Source: Melanocharis versteri
Lineage: Eukaryota > Chordata > Aves > Passeriformes > Melanocharitidae
Length of the DNA: 64,000 nt
Assembly: GCA_013397845.1 (NCBI GenBank)
Contig: VZTG01010086.1
Span: forward strand, 28,966 to 92,965
Direction: 5' to 3'
Positions 1 through 13,900 of the stretch are shown here, in pieces. The notes under the pieces were generated by a model, which was not told the DNA's origin, made no database searches, and worked only from the letters and a program-made list of their open reading frames with translations. The number at the start of each line of letters is the position of its first letter. Within the stretch, counting starts at the first letter, position 1. The translations under genes and the position numbers were made by a program.

Positions 1-426
1 CTGGTGCTGGACTGAGCAAGGGGCAGGAGGAAGCATGGAGCAGGGTCAGGGGGAATGTGGTGCTGGAATATTCGTGCTGAGGAATAACACAGTGCGTGCT
101 GTCCTCAGCTCTTCCCAGAGCTCCCAACAAGCACCTGGGAAAGGAAATCCAAAGGGATTTTAGCTGGAAACAGCAAAACTGCCCCGAGCACGAGGAGGAA
201 GCAGCTCCTCCACGACCTCTCCTGGGTCTAAGGTGGGAGATGCCATTGGAGTGAGGACACCAAAGCGGGAATTGTTGGATTGGGGATCTTGAGGCCAAGG
301 AAGAAGGAGGAAAGGAAGGTCCCAACTCCCCAGCCACCACCTTGATCCCTGCCTTCAGCTGCTTCTCAGCCATAGCTGTCACCAGGATGGGTTTGCTTCA
401 TGATCCCAAGTAGCCCATAGCAGGCA

Positions 427-912
427 GTGCCCCCCTGGGCCACTCCTGTGCTCCCCAGCCAGGCAATGCCATCCCAGGATACTCCTGTGCTCCCCAGCCA
501 GGCAGTGCCACCCCGGGTCACTCCTGTGCTCCCCAGCCAGGCAGTGCCATCCCAGGATACTCCTGTGCTCCCCAGCCAGGCAGTGCCACCCCGGGTCACT
601 GCTCTGCTCCCCAGCCAGGCAGTGCCATCCCGGGTCACTCCTGTGCTCCCCAGCCAGGCAGTGCCATCCCGGGTCACTCCTGTGCTCCCCAGCCAGGCAG
701 TGCCATCCCGGGTCACTGCTCTGCTCCCCAGCCAGGCAGTGCCATCCCAGGATACTCCTGTGCTCCCGAGCCAGGCAGTGCCACCCTGGGCCACTCCTGT
801 GCTCCCCAGCCAGGCAGTGCCATCCCAGGATACTCCTGTGCTCCCCAGCCAGGCAGTGCCATCCCAGGCCACTCCTGTGCTCCCCAGCCAGGCAGTGCCA
901 TCCCAGGATACT
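427..912. repeat. 39-bp minisatellite, about 12 copies
   Basis: Unit of 39 bases containing CAGCCAGGCAGTGCCATCCC followed by a variable CAGGATACTCCT or CGGGTCACTCCT. Because 39 is a multiple of 3, several frames stay open, giving a spurious 13-residue repeat protein on both strands. Copies differ by a few bases in alternating types, so it arose by rounds of unequal exchange. Confidence 0.95.
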
Positions 913-1728
913 CCTTTGCAGGAGAAGACACTTTGGGAATCACACATGGAACCATTCTCTGGCCTGGCCCGTGCCAGCAGCATCCCCAGCTCTGCCCACA
1001 AGCACCACAACAGCTCCCAAGTGCTTCCTTGGGATTTGAGGGAATCCCTCCCTGCTGCAAGCAAACCTCCTGCTTTTCTTTCTGGTTTTAAAAGGAAAAT
1101 GTTGGCTCAGAGCCTGCGGGATGAAGCTTCCCCCGAAGCCTCGGGGCTCTCCCAGAGGGACTGGCCACTCACCCTTTGTCCTCTCTGGGATGTGACAGTG
1201 CTTGGAGAAGGTGCCATCGGCCCCAAACCGAGGTTTTCCCCTCCCTGCATCCTCCCCAACGCTCCTCATCCACGAGGGACCCAAAAACCTCCAGCACCTC
1301 CAACCAACCACCCCAGCAGCACAACCTGGCAGCAGCTCAGGGGTGGTGCTGGCAGTGCCAGCGCGTTCCCAGAGCCCTTCCTGCCGAAAACTGGGATGGG
1401 AGGTGGAGAGGGGGCAGCGAACCCGACACCCTTTGGGTTTGAATTAACCTCACTCCGGGGAACGAGCAGCTCGCGGGGAGAGCGGAGAGAAGCCCTGGTT
1501 GACAGAGTCAAGTTCCTCGGCAGTGCAAGCGGCTCCGCTCCCTGGTTTTCACCTCCGTCTGGGAATATTCGGAATGTTCTTTTGGGTTTTTGGCTTGTTT
1601 GGGTCAGATTTTTTGAAAATCAACGAGGAAAAAAGAGATCAGCGGGACAAATGGCACAAATCAAATGAAAACGATTTCGGTCGGGCTGGCGATGTCATCT
1701 AAGTAGCCATAGCATTCCGCACGGGAAG

Positions 1729-1773
1729 CTGGATTGGATGGAGCCTGGAAAGCTGGATTGGATGGAGCCTCGG
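1729..1773. repeat. 24-bp tandem duplication
   Basis: Two copies of a unit containing GCTGGATTGGATGGAGCCT, in the intron just downstream of SGIP1 exon 18. Confidence 0.8.
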
Positions 1774-1846
1774 AAGGGAACCCCGGGAGCGAGAGAGCGA
1801 GAGCGAGGGGAGCGAGTGGTTACCGGGTGTGCTTTGCACTACTTAC

Positions 1847-1906
1847 CTTCGAAAGTCAAATAAAACTTTCCTCTGTCAAACCAAACGAGGGAAGGCTGTT
1901 CATTCT
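1847..1906 (-). CDS. SGIP1: SGIP1 exon 18, start of mu-homology region
   Basis: Residues 506-526: [20 protein letters not shown] plus a split glycine. The block is identical to human and leads into the mu-homology domain that binds Eps15 and AP-2. Acceptor GGCCATACAG, donor GTAAGT. This is the last SGIP1 exon in the window. Confidence 0.97.
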
Positions 1907-4900
1907 CTGTATGGCCAGGAGTTGAAGCGGGATGGGAAAGGTCAAGGAGAGGGAGAGAGAAGGACACAGTGTGAGTCACAGAGCAGGTCATTAATGTCGC
2001 TACGGGGAGGGGGCGAGGCGCTGCAGGGCGGTCACACGTGCAGGGACAGGGGCGTGACACCCGGCCGCTGGCTCGGGAGACAGAAAGCGGGAAGCAAAGC
2101 TATGGAAGCCCGGATGGAAGAGTCCTTCTGCCCGCTGGGTGAGCAGTTTGGAAGGGTGCTCTCGCTTTTTTTTTGGCCACGGTAGAAGAGGCTTGTCGGC
2201 TCATGCGCTCCGTCAGCGGGTTCTGCCTGCGCGGAGCGGCGCCGGCGCCGCCAGCATTCCCGGCGGGATGCTGCTCCGCACGCCACCCCGCAGTGACACT
2301 CAGGGACAGTGACACGTGGCTGTTTGCTCTCGCATCTCAGGACACGACACTTGCAGAGAACCGGACACACGCACACAGAGCAGCGGATCCTAGCTGGAGT
2401 CTTCCCTTTCCCGTCACAACCAGCTCCCTGCACTCCCACGCTGGAATAACTCGGGATGGGGGGTGAGGGCGGGAACAGCTTTTTGAGCTGCTAAATGAAC
2501 CTTTTGGAATTCGGGAGGCGCCAACCTTCCACCTCCAAGTCCTTTGAGTCACTGAGAAACTGTCATGCAAGGTGCTGCGAGCGGTGGGTGCCGCTCCGAA
2601 GGCGGATTTCTCGGAAAACTCCCTGCTAGTACAGTACCTGCCGGCGTTTCACTGCGCCTTTCAAACGCGGGCAGTTTGTCAATAAAAGCATCATCCTCTG
2701 ATAACACAAGCAGAAGAAACGCAAAGGAAAGACAGAAAGAAAGAAAGAAGAAAAGAAAAAAAAGAACACAAAAAGAATGAAAACACGGATCCCAAGTGAA
2801 ACCAAGCAGCGCACTTGTATCAACGCAGAGACAGAGAAATGACGGAAGGGGCACCGACACGGGAATCAAACAGCTCCTTGCTCTGCCAGGAATTGTCCAG
2901 ACTGACATGCAGCCAACGAGGAAAGCACACCAGAACAGCACGGGGGACATGGAGATGGAACAGCCCTTCCCGTGCTCTCGGACAAACTCCATTGGACTTT
3001 GCCACGGGGAACGGGAGACAGGGAATGTGGTGGAGACAGGCTCCAGCCCCAGCTGGATTGGGGTGTCCCGAGGACCTGCAGTGGTCCCTGATCCCAGACC
3101 TGCCCATCCCTGCACACCTCCCACCCCAGTGTTTCCTCTTTTGGGAATTAGAAGTGCTCCCTCCTCTGCTGTGGATTTTCCTGGATGCTCACCCAGCAAC
3201 AGTGCCCACCCTTGCCTTGGCTCCCAAACCCTGTCTGTCCTTGCCTGTGCCCCATCCAGCTTTTCCCAAGGTTAAGGTTGGAGCCAGCAGAAAATGTTCT
3301 TCCCCAGAAGCTGCTGGGCACTGCCCAGGCTCCCCAGGGAATGGTCCCGGCCCCGAGGCTGCCAGAGCTCCGGGAGCGTTTGGACAGCACTCTAGGGATG
3401 CACAGGGTGGGGTTGTTGGGGGTCTGTGCAGGGCAGGGGTTGGATCGATGATCCTGGTGGATCCCTTCCCACTCAGCATAATCTATGCATGGAGCTGGAA
3501 GTGCAGCACCTACAAAATCTGGGATGCTCCTCTTGGCTGCCCTGTTTGGAGTTCCCCAGTCAGGGGGGACCCCAGAGCCCTGATTTTGGCTCTCCTCCAA
3601 GGAAACCCCCACGGAGGGGGTGGGACCCCAGCAACCTCATCCCCCCAGCTCAGCATGGAGAGGTCATTAAAACACCAAACAACAGCTTTTGTCCCCAAAA
3701 ATACGTGAGAGAAAAGAATAAATCCAAACTGAGAGCTTGAGGGAGCTCAGGTGGCAGGAGCAGCCCTCAGCCCTTCCCAGCCTCCTGCAGCCCCTGGGAC
3801 TGTCCCTGTCCTCAGCCTGGCTGTCCCCTCCACCAAAGCCACGTCCCTGTGGCCACCATGCCCTCAGGCACTGGTCAAGGCCACTGCCAGTGCCACCAGC
3901 GGTGGCCTGTGGCACAGGGGACGCTCAGGGCTCGCTGTCCAGGTGACATTTTTCCCAGCAAGGTGCTGTGACAGTGACCGACAGCCGGAACAGGTACGAG
4001 CACCTACAACACCTGGGAGTGAAGCAACAACAGGATGGAGACGCAGTTGGAGACTCCAGCAAAGCCACGGGGAGGGCTCGGTGCCACCGGCACCTTCCAG
4101 CCACCGCAGGCGGGGTTGGTGGCAATGCCACCGCTCCCCACGGTGACAGCAGTGACAAACGCTGCAGCCAGCATGGTGGCCGAGCGCACGGGAGCTCCCG
4201 CCAGGCTGGGTTTTCCAGAGGGTTGGGAAGAAAGACAAAGGAGGAAAGGTGTTCCTGGGAGGAGATGGAGCTGCAGGAAGCGAGGGGCGAGGGGCTGGCA
4301 GCCAGGGGTGGAGGAGGAGGAGGAGGAGGAGGGGGAGCGCCGGCAGCAGGGANNNNNGGAGGGGGAGCGGCGGCAGCAGGGACGGAGGGGACAGGAGGGG
4401 ACAGGAGGGGATGGGGGAGGGAGGCGTGGGGGGACCCAGCGCCTGGAGCCGGGAGCTGCCAGCCAGACTTGATTCCCATTCCCTGTCTCAGCCCCGGGGT
4501 TTTGGCAAACCCCACGTTTTTCAGGACACTCCTCCAGAAGGAACCTGCAGCATTTGGTTCTGCTCTAGGACATGCCAAGTGGCTTGGAAAAGGCTTTTCC
4601 AAGACCCCTTTTCCTCTTACTGCTTTTAGGGGAAGTATGAATTTAAGACATTCCAAGAGATTTAATATTCCTGGATCCCAAGGTCTGGCTTCCAGCCCCA
4701 CTCCCCTCCAGGCACAAGCATCCCCTGCAGAAAAAGCTTATTTTGCCCCAATTTACAGCCCAGAATCACATTTTGTATTATAATTCCCTTGACTTTCACC
4801 AAACATTCATTTCCCACGACATTTGGAAAAACTTCCCTCGCAGCATCACCCTCCTGATCCATCACCCCCCTCAAATCCCTTTTAGCATTTAAAACCCTGA

Positions 4901-7900
4901 TGAAAACTAATGAATCCAACCCCAAGAAATGATCTAGCGAATGAAAAAGCCTCAGGAATTATTCAAGGACATAGGAAAGGTGAAAGAACAGCAGTGCTGT
5001 GTGTGTTTACCAACGGTGGGAGTGGTGGCTGCACTCAGGGAATTGGTGGAAGATATGGAAGAAGTACTTTCAGCACGGGCTAAAGGTGCTATCGGAGGAG
5101 GGCTGGAGGAGTGGATGGGAGGGCTAAAAGGCCTGGACTGGAGAGAAACATAAAATAACACAAAGTTAAAGAAAATCTGCACAGAAACATTCGCATCCAA
5201 CAAATAAAATTTTGCCTGGACCCTCCCGGTTGCTCCATTGGTGTCCCAGAGGAAAAACTGGAATGACTTGAGTTTAGTACCAATGGAATTTTAGCTTAGA
5301 GCAGGAAAATAAATTATCCCCACCACTGTGTGGGGGTGGGTGTTTGAAATTCCCACTCACCCACACCAAGGATGGGAGCTCTGGGGGCTGTGGTTTGGAT
5401 GGAATGGGCTCAGCACCGGGAAGGGAGCAGTGCCCACCAGGTGCCAGCTCGCCAGGTCCTTAGGGATCCTTTGGGGGTCACTTTATACCCTCATCATCAA
5501 TCCTAAAACCCTCACACCTTACCTGGAGCAGCCTGGAGTGGCATACAGGACATCATGGACCAGCTGGGGCCGGGCACCCCCCTGAGCCAGGCACCATTCC
5601 CGGGATAGCTAGATCCGCTCTGCTCTGCCCCCAAACCCTTCCCGGGGGCACATTCCCATCTCTGCCCTTTACCATGGCTGTGCACCGTGGTTTGCCCACG
5701 GCTGGCATCACCAGGCTGGCAGAGCAGAGGTGGGCACAGCCCTTCCCACTGGGGATTTACCCCAGTGCACAAATCCTGGAAAACCCCAACCTGTCCCGGT
5801 GACCGCCGGTCACTCGCTCTGCTCCGTTGCCTCATTCCAGACTGGGAATGCCACCCGCCACCCCTGGCACGTCCCTGCCGTGCCCCCAGTCCCTCCCCAC
5901 GTACCACGTCGCTGACGGGGGGTTTGCCAGGGGGCAGCTTGGGCCGGGACGGGGGCCGGGGCGGCGGCGGCGGGGGGGTGCCACACGTGGCCAGCGGCGT
6001 TCCGGGGCGAGCCGGGGACGAGGAACCTGCAACGAATGGGAGCTGTGAGTGCCCCGCGAGCTGTGCCCCCGCTGCTGCCCACCCCACACCCCCACGAGCT
6101 CCCCGTGAGCGTGGCACACCCCGGCAGCTGTGCACGGAACATTCCAGGATGGCCGGTGCCCACGGATTCCTGCCAGGGGCTGCTCAGTACCCGGTTCCCT
6201 CTGCAAAATTGTGTGGGAGGAGTGGGACAGGTGTTCCCAAAAAAATATGGGCAGGAGGAATACGATGATGGATGAACCACTGCTCCAGGGGCAGCACAGC
6301 TGGGAATTAGAGATCCTCATCACACGGCAAAGCTTTGTCCCAGCGAAGAAGGGTGGAAGAGGAAGGTTCTGGGATTTGCTGGGAGTGTAACACAGCTCCC
6401 AGCCCTCTGGAAGAGTCTCCCAGAACAAGGGGTGCTGATCCCAGGGCCCACATGGGCCCTTGGCCCTGCTGCAAAGGGGGATTTTTGTGAGCAAATGGAC
6501 ATTTCAGCGGGTGCTTCACGGGAGATCCAGGAGCCTGCTTCGCTCCACACACAGGAATTCCTTCCAGGAGAAGTCCAGCAATAACTGGAGCTGTGCAGAG
6601 TGGGCAGAGGTGGCACCAGGACACGAAGGGCAGCAGGAATGGGAGGGAATTCAGACCTCATTCCCAGGACAGCTGACCCAGTGTTTGTCATGAACTTCCA
6701 TGGAGCTCAGCAGCTCCATGCTTGGCTCAGACTGATGAGGTGACAACTCAATCTTCCCACTTACAAGAGAATAATTTCCTAAGTTTTTTGGGTGATAGCT
6801 CAGATCAAGGCAAGATCAAAGCTAGATTTATAGAAACAAGAGGTAAAGGAGAGCAGGCTCAGACAAGAAGAGGGCCATGCTTAAAGGGAATAAATTCCAG
6901 TCGTTCCTTTGCACAACTCCAAAATTCAAGCCACTTCTATTTCAAAGCCTAATTTGGGAACCAATGTCTGATTTTTTCCTTCCTTGTCTCACTAAAAAGA
7001 AATATTGAAGGAAAATAACCACGCAGGACTGAGTGTCACAGACTGGAGCCTTCCAGGGAGAGTTCTGTGGCTACCAGGTAACCAAAGCCCCGGCAGATGG
7101 TGGCTTCCATCCAGGGAATGGATATTTCCCATCACCAGCAACTGTGACAGCGTGTGGAAACCAGCATGGAATGAGAAATCTGCTGGAATGCTGGCCTTGG
7201 AGCAACGCAGTGTGGGGGAAGGGGGTTGGAACAAGACGAGCTTTGAGATCCCTTCCAACTCAACCCAACCCTTCCACCGTGACTCTGCAGAAGTCCCCAG
7301 CCCTGCCTTGGTGACACCCACGGGATCAGAAGGCAGGAGAGGATCCTGGGATGGCCCTGCTCCACAGCACCCAAAAACTGGCCTTGGAAAGGGTGGGAGG
7401 AGTGGGACAGGTGCTGGATCTGTGCCACAGAGCCGGATGCAGCTTTTGGGGGATTTGCACCATTTTTGTGTGGCTGTGTCCACACTTTCAATTCCCAGCT
7501 TGCTGCACTGGGGAATGCCGAGGTGCAGCAGGATGCAAAGCAGTCCAGGCTGAGACAGGAGGCAATTCCTGGAGAAGGGCTGTGGATCTTCTGGGACAGG
7601 CTGAGGGGGGCTTCTCCATCCATCCATCCCCACGTGGGGAGCCCCTGGCACATCTCCCTCCTGTGCTCAGTTGGGAATGGGCTGGGGAGCAGTGCAGGAG
7701 GAATCCTGGTGTTTCCTGCTCCTGGAAGCTCCTGGAGAAGGCCCAGCTCCAGCTGGACACTGCAGCCCCCACAAGGACCCCACCCACCCCCCCGAGCCAA
7801 CACAGAAAAGCCACCAGCACTGAAGCAAAGCCACACTTGCAGCACCAGCCACACTCAGGGGACCCTCCGTGGAGGTGACAAACCCCCAGGCAGTGACACA

Positions 7901-10900
7901 ACGTCCAAGCTCCCACGAGGAGGGTGACAGTGGTTGGATACAGAGCTGGGGGGCTGCACACCCACCCCACCACCAGTGCAGGTTCCTCAGGGCTCAGTGG
8001 GTGATGCCCTCAAAAATGCCCTTTGGTGGATGCAGGATGGGAGCACGGGGGTCAGGCCCTAAAAGAACAGGCTCAGGCTGCAGCTCCTCAAGCAAGGAGT
8101 GTGAGTAAACTGAGCCTCCCTGAGCTCGTTTGCCCTAATGAACATTTATAATTAAGCAGGTGAAGGCAGGCAGAGGGAGCAGCTTCTCCCGTGGGAGAGG
8201 TTCACCCTGGAACATCTCCGCATCCCCAGCTGAGCATCCACACCCAGAGCCAGGAAGGACCAAGCACCATTCACACCTGTGAATTACTGGGATGAGAGGA
8301 TGTGATTTAAAAAAAACCTCTGGATCTGAGGCTTGCTCTGATGATTTGGCAGAAACATTTCTATTCCCACGGAGGACACAACTGCAGCAATCACAACCCC
8401 GTGCCCAGTTTTGGGGCGGGAAGGGCGGCTCCCGGGAGCTTCGGGAAAGCCTCCCAGCCCCACGGGAGCGCAGGGAAGGACACGGGAGGCGCAGGACACA
8501 GGCTGGAAGCTGGGTGGGACGGCCGGGCACAGGCACAGCCAGGCGGGAGGGGACGGCGGCGGTCACCACGGCCACACCGAAGCACACCCGAGCTGACAGC
8601 ACGTACCGCTGGTGCTTCCCGTGCTGGCGCCCGGTCCGGGGGACGACACCACCGCGCGGTAGGTGGGCGGCGGAGGGGGCGGCGGGGTGGCTCTTGGGCC
8701 CGGCCCAAAATCTTTGGGAGAGGCGACCGGCTCGGCGGAATCATCCTTAAGGTGGGGCTGCTCGGAAAGCTTCTTGGGAGCGTCTTCCAGCTGCAGCGGC
8801 GAGGGCAGCGGGCGGGGATGCTCGGCCGGAGCGCTGGCCGGGCTGCCCGCGGCCGCCGGCGGGGACGGCGCTTTGTCCCGGGGCGACAATTCCGGAGGCG
8901 CGTTTTCCGGGGATTGATCGGAAAAATTGACCCACTTGTCTTCTGCGGTGGCAGCAGCAGATTTGGGGGACGGCACGGGGCCAAAAATGCTGTCCAAGTC
9001 ATTGATGGACGGGAGTTTGTCCCGTTTGGGCTCTGCTGCTGCCTGGTCCCCTCCTGTGGTCAGAGGAGGTTTATTTTACACCGAGCATTAAGCGAGGGCT
9101 GCGCTACTCTCTACGGGCTCTACTTCTACGGGAGAGGCTCTAAAAACACCTTTTCTTATTGATATTTATATAATTCATGGGCAAGAACGTTTCTACCACA
9201 GCCAGGTGCGACATGGAATGAATCCTGCGGGATCCAAAGGCTGGAGGAGGGAGCATGCACCACGAGCCAGCACTCACAGCCAAGAATCCCAAATCCCCCA
9301 ACATTTACAGCCTTTTTTGTCCTCTAAACCATATTCACGTCCTTATCAGCAACTCTGGATTATCAGCAGATATCCAAGGTGTGCACTCAGCGCTCTGGCA
9401 CGCCCCACTCTCTCTCTGTATATATATTTATAAACACTCAGGTATAAATATATATATTTAAACATGCTGCTTGGACACTGCTGGAGTCTGGGCATGCAGC
9501 ACAGGATGCACACGGGGAATGTGTTCCAGCCACAGGGAATGTATTCCAGCCACAAGCAGGAACAGATGGGGATTTCAGGGCTCTGCTCACTGAGCCACCA
9601 CACACCAACATTCCCACCTTACTCCAGAACCACCACAGATCCATCAGGCAAGCATTTCACACCCAGGGAAGGGAGATCCTTACAATAAATGCCCTCTGGG
9701 AGCCTAGTGGCAGCATCACCACATCCCTGCTCCTCTATTTTTGGGGATCCATCCACAGTTCTACATTCAGGGTGGAGGGGATAAAATGGGATTTTGCTAA
9801 ACCAGACAAAAACAGACCTCAGCCACTTGCTTTACAAACACACGAGGCACAGCCCAGCAAATGATCCGGCATTTGCTCCTGGGAATGGAGCGATGGATAG
9901 ACATGGACACCCTGCCAGCCTGGCTGCTCCCACAAACAGGAAAATCGGGATACGGGAGCACAGATGAGATGGTGATGGACAGAGCAGGGGAGCTCTTCAT
10001 GGCAAAGGAGTTTCATCCCAAGGGCCTCTGTCTGGCCCTATCCAAAGGTGCTGCCTTCCCTGCCCAAATCCTGCTTTTCCATCAGCCAGCACCATGAATT
10101 ATATGCTTGGAAGCACCTGATGTCCTCTGGCTGCATCCAACACCTTTCCAACCCTGCCCCCGGGTTGTCCTTCATCCCCAGCACCATTCCATTCTCCCTT
10201 CCCTGACCCTGGCTGCAGTACCAGGGGGCTTTTCCCACCTTTCAGTAGGAATCTGGGGGGCAGGGAATGCAGGAGCAGCTCCCTGCCCCAGGCAGACCCT
10301 GCACACACCATTATTTCCTGAGCACAGGCCACGCAGGGCTGCTCCAGGCAGGAGCAGGGCTCTGCAATTGGGAATATATCCCAGTTTTCAGCAGGATATT
10401 GATGCTGATTCTGCATTGCATTCCCAGAGTGACTGATCCAAAGGCAGGGATGGTGTAAAAAACATAAATTTCACCAAGGGTGAGACCAACTCGGGAGCCA
10501 AAAATATCTTTGTGCTGCTTCTACTGCAGCATCCACTGAAGCACCACAAAGCTGTGGCTGCCCCTGGATCCCTGGCAGTGCCCAAGACCAGGCTGGACAG
10601 GGCTTGGAGCACTCTGGGACCATGGAAGGTGTCCCTGCCCGTGGCACGGTGGAGCTGGATGAGCTTTAAGCTCTCTCCCAACCCAGCCCAGCCTGGAATT
10701 CTCTGAATGCCAAGGGAAGAGGATGCACGAGGACCAGACCTGTGCCCAAAATGCACCCACGGGGACGTGTCCCCTCCAGTGCCACCCCAGAGCTGGGGCT
10801 GGGACCTGTCCCGCCCCGGTGCCACCCCAGAGCTGGGGCTGGGACCTGTCCTGCCCCGGTGCCACCCCAAAACTCGGGCTGGCAGTGCCAGGAGCTGTTA

Positions 10901-13900
10901 CCGATTGCCGGGGGCAGGGGGGAGCCGGTGCGCGGCGGCGTGGCCGGGATGTTCTTCGGAGGGAGCGGCGGAGGGGCTGAAACAGAGCACAGAGAGGGGG
11001 GGAAAAGTTCAGTGTGAGAGCAGCAGGGAGCGTGGAATAGTCCATGGAATGTGAAGCAGGATTGCTGGGGAAAAGGGATAAGGCTGGGGTGAGCTCCAAG
11101 CCCCATCCAGCCTGGCCTTGGACACTTCCGGGGATGGAGCAGCCACAGCTTCTCTGGGAATTCCATCCCATCCCTCCCCACCCTCCCAGCCAGGAATTCC
11201 TTCCCAATATCCCACCATCCCTGCCCTCTGGCAGTGGGAAGCCATTTTTGTTGGGTTTTATGGAATTTTTTCCCCCCATTTTTACATCTCAGCCCACGCT
11301 CCTGTTTCAAACCCCTAAATTAGCATTTTAATTAAACCTGGAGCCTCTGAGGCACAGAGCTGCCTCCACCTTCCTCCCGTGCCCATCCCGCGTGGATCCA
11401 GGATGTGCAATACAGGATCGGGAATGCTGGGGCTAATTAACAGTGGCTAATTAACCAGCACTGCTTTACAGGGGCATTTCTGCAAAGGAAATGGTTTCCC
11501 AGCTGCCCCAGGCAAAGGGAAAGCTGCAATAAAAATCAGGGATTTGGGGCTGGGCTGCTCTTCCTGATGTTATCCTGGAAAAACCGGTGCTTCCAACTTT
11601 TCCAGCCAAGTAACCACAGCATGAACATGAAGGATCAGGATCAATCCCATCCCTCCATCCCTTATCAATCCCACTCCCTCCTCCACCCCTCTGTAACTCT
11701 GGTCAAACCAAGGAAAAAATACCAAAACCTCAAATTTAAAATATTATGGAATTGCACAGCCTGGATGAGGAAAACTCAAATCGTTGACCTGATTTCTGGA
11801 TATATTAATTTATTTTTACGGTCACTTACTTCCAGTTGGAAAAGGTCTTGGAAGTTTTGGGGACTCTACGTTTGTGTTGATGGGCTGGACTGACCCCCAT
11901 ATCTCAGGCTGGTCCAGAGCAGCTGAAAAATCAAAAATAAACATTCAAAAGCAATGAAAAACCCAAATATTTTCTTCCAATCACCCAAACACACGAATGA
12001 GACACTGAGGCTCTTGGAAAAGAGGGCCCAGACAGTGACAGAAACCTCATTAATTAAAGACAGGGGGTTCTGTAATGGTGGATAATTAAAACCCTGTCTG
12101 ATTTTGAAGCAGGACGTGCAATTAGTTTGACACTTATGCTGCTTGACAAACAAAACAATGCCAGGGATGGATTTGGAGGCTTTTTACAGGAAGGAAAACA
12201 TTGTGTTGATGGCAAAAATGGTCTGGAATTTTAGGATATACAAAAAACCCCACTATCAGGTATTAAAATGAAAAGATATAATTGTATACACAGGGAACAA
12301 AGGGGGGAAAAAAATACTTTTATATGTAATTGAAAATTCTTAGCGTTTCCTGTGCAGAAAACTGCTTACAAACATTGCTTTGGTGAAAAGAATTAACTGG
12401 AGTCATTAATGACAGGACATAACGAAGTTACAAGGGCAGTGGCCACTCTCTGAGATCCCAAACGCTCCAGGAGGAGGAGGAGGAGGAAGAGATCTCTGGG
12501 AACAACCCAGCTCCAGGGGTTGAATGGGGTTGATTTTGAGGAAAACAAGTCCTGCAAGGTCCCTGTGCTTTGGGAGAGCTGGGAAAAATCAGGTTTGGAA
12601 GTAAGCAAAGTGTCTCTGTGTTAAAGGAGGGGGAAAATGCCATTATTGAGATTTCCTGGGAATGGAGGGGTGCAAGGCTTTGTCCAACAGCTGCATCCAA
12701 AATCCTGGATGGAGTTAAACCCCCTGAGCTCCACGGTGATGGTTTCCACACGGAATCCAGAGTTTTGATATTCTTGAGCTTTTCCCTGCCAGGATCTCTC
12801 TCAGACCTCATAATTAACTAATTGACTTAAGCACTTGCTCTGTTTCCATCCAGCCCAAATTAACCCCGGCCCAAGGCTGCCCAGAACGCGGCCACCCGTC
12901 CTTCAACCCCTGCTTGGGCTTCTTCCTCCTCCAACAGGAGGGATGGGAACCTGGGAATCAGGGAATTGTTCGGCTTGGAAAAGCCCTCGGAGCCCACCGA
13001 GGCAAATTCCATCCCGACCACGTCCCCAAGTGCCACATCCACACGGCTTTGAAACCCCTCCAGGAATGGGGACTCCACCACTGCCAGGGCTGGAGAACCT
13101 TCCCATGTCCCTGCCAGGAGATGCCACCATGTCCCAAAGTCCCCATGTCCCCAGACTCATTCACCGTGACCCCAAACTCACCCTCCAACTTCTGCTCCTC
13201 GAAGGCCGACTCCAGCGGGGGCCCGAAGAGCGGGGCCAGCGCCGCCGGATCTTCCCCGGTTTTCTTGCTGTGGGATGAGACCAGCACAGAGCAGCCATGA
13301 GGGGCAGGTCTGTGTTCTAACCCCACGTTCGAGGCAAACACAAATATTTTCAAGGACTTTTTGTATCCCGGACCAATGAGGAGCTGGCCAAACACAGGAT
13401 TTCAGGTGGGGAAAAGGGAAAGGAGAGTGGTAGCAGCATGGTGCCAACCCTGTGGTGCCACAGCAGCTGCTGGGACACTGAGTTGCTTTAGGACTAGTCA
13501 AAACTTCATGGAAAAGGATTAAAAAAATAAAATAGTCAAGGATCAGGACCACACTCTGGTCCAACACGCCTTGAGTCAAGCCCTGGAGCTGCACAGGGCA
13601 CATTCCCAATGAGATTTGGCTTTATTCCATAAAAACTTGCATGTTTGCTGTCCTAAATCAATACATCCCCTCCAAAGGTTGGCCAGCTCTCTGTACGGAT
13701 CAGGCTCAAGGTGACTTCCAGCAGGGAATGTCCTTGGTGCTTTTGGGGGAGAACAGGGGTGGACACTTAGCATCCCAACCACCACCAGCCCCTCAATCCT
13801 GCCAAAATCCTGGAATGGTTTCGGTTGGAAAGACCTTAAAGCCCACCCAGTGCCACCCCTGCCGTGGGCAAGGACACCTTCCACTGTCCCAGGCTGCTCC

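Larger units (their letters stand above)
1..1846 (-). other. SGIP1 intron downstream of exon 18
   Basis: Holds the 39-base minisatellite at 427-912 and a 24-base duplication at 1729-1773. No exon of the mu-homology domain was found here on either strand; the next SGIP1 exon must lie left of the window. Confidence 0.7.
1907..5010 (-). other. SGIP1 intron 17
   Basis: Unique sequence with a purine-rich A/G tract at 2726-2775, a GGA microsatellite with a 5-base N gap at 4310-4400, and GC-rich patches. No extra exon was recognised. Confidence 0.65.
9054..10901 (-). other. SGIP1 intron 14
   Basis: Contains a TATA-rich simple stretch (9413-9466), a CR1 tail (10551-10705) and a 40-base tandem repeat (10778-10872). 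Nothing coding was seen. Confidence 0.65.

Noticed and set aside
427..1668. 413-codon open frame on the + strand
   Set aside because: Its first 160 codons are only the 39-bp minisatellite read in one frame; the rest has no domain, and it overlaps an SGIP1 intron.
1..1846. SGIP1 mu-homology exons in the first 1.8 kb
   Set aside because: No segment matches the next expected residues (GPSPLTMGAQDTLPVA); only intron and minisatellite.
8607..9053. FCHO1 or FCHO2 as the identity of the left-hand gene
   Set aside because: Those proteins have an F-BAR N-terminus and share only the C-terminal domain; the N-terminal and proline-rich exons match SGIP1 specifically.
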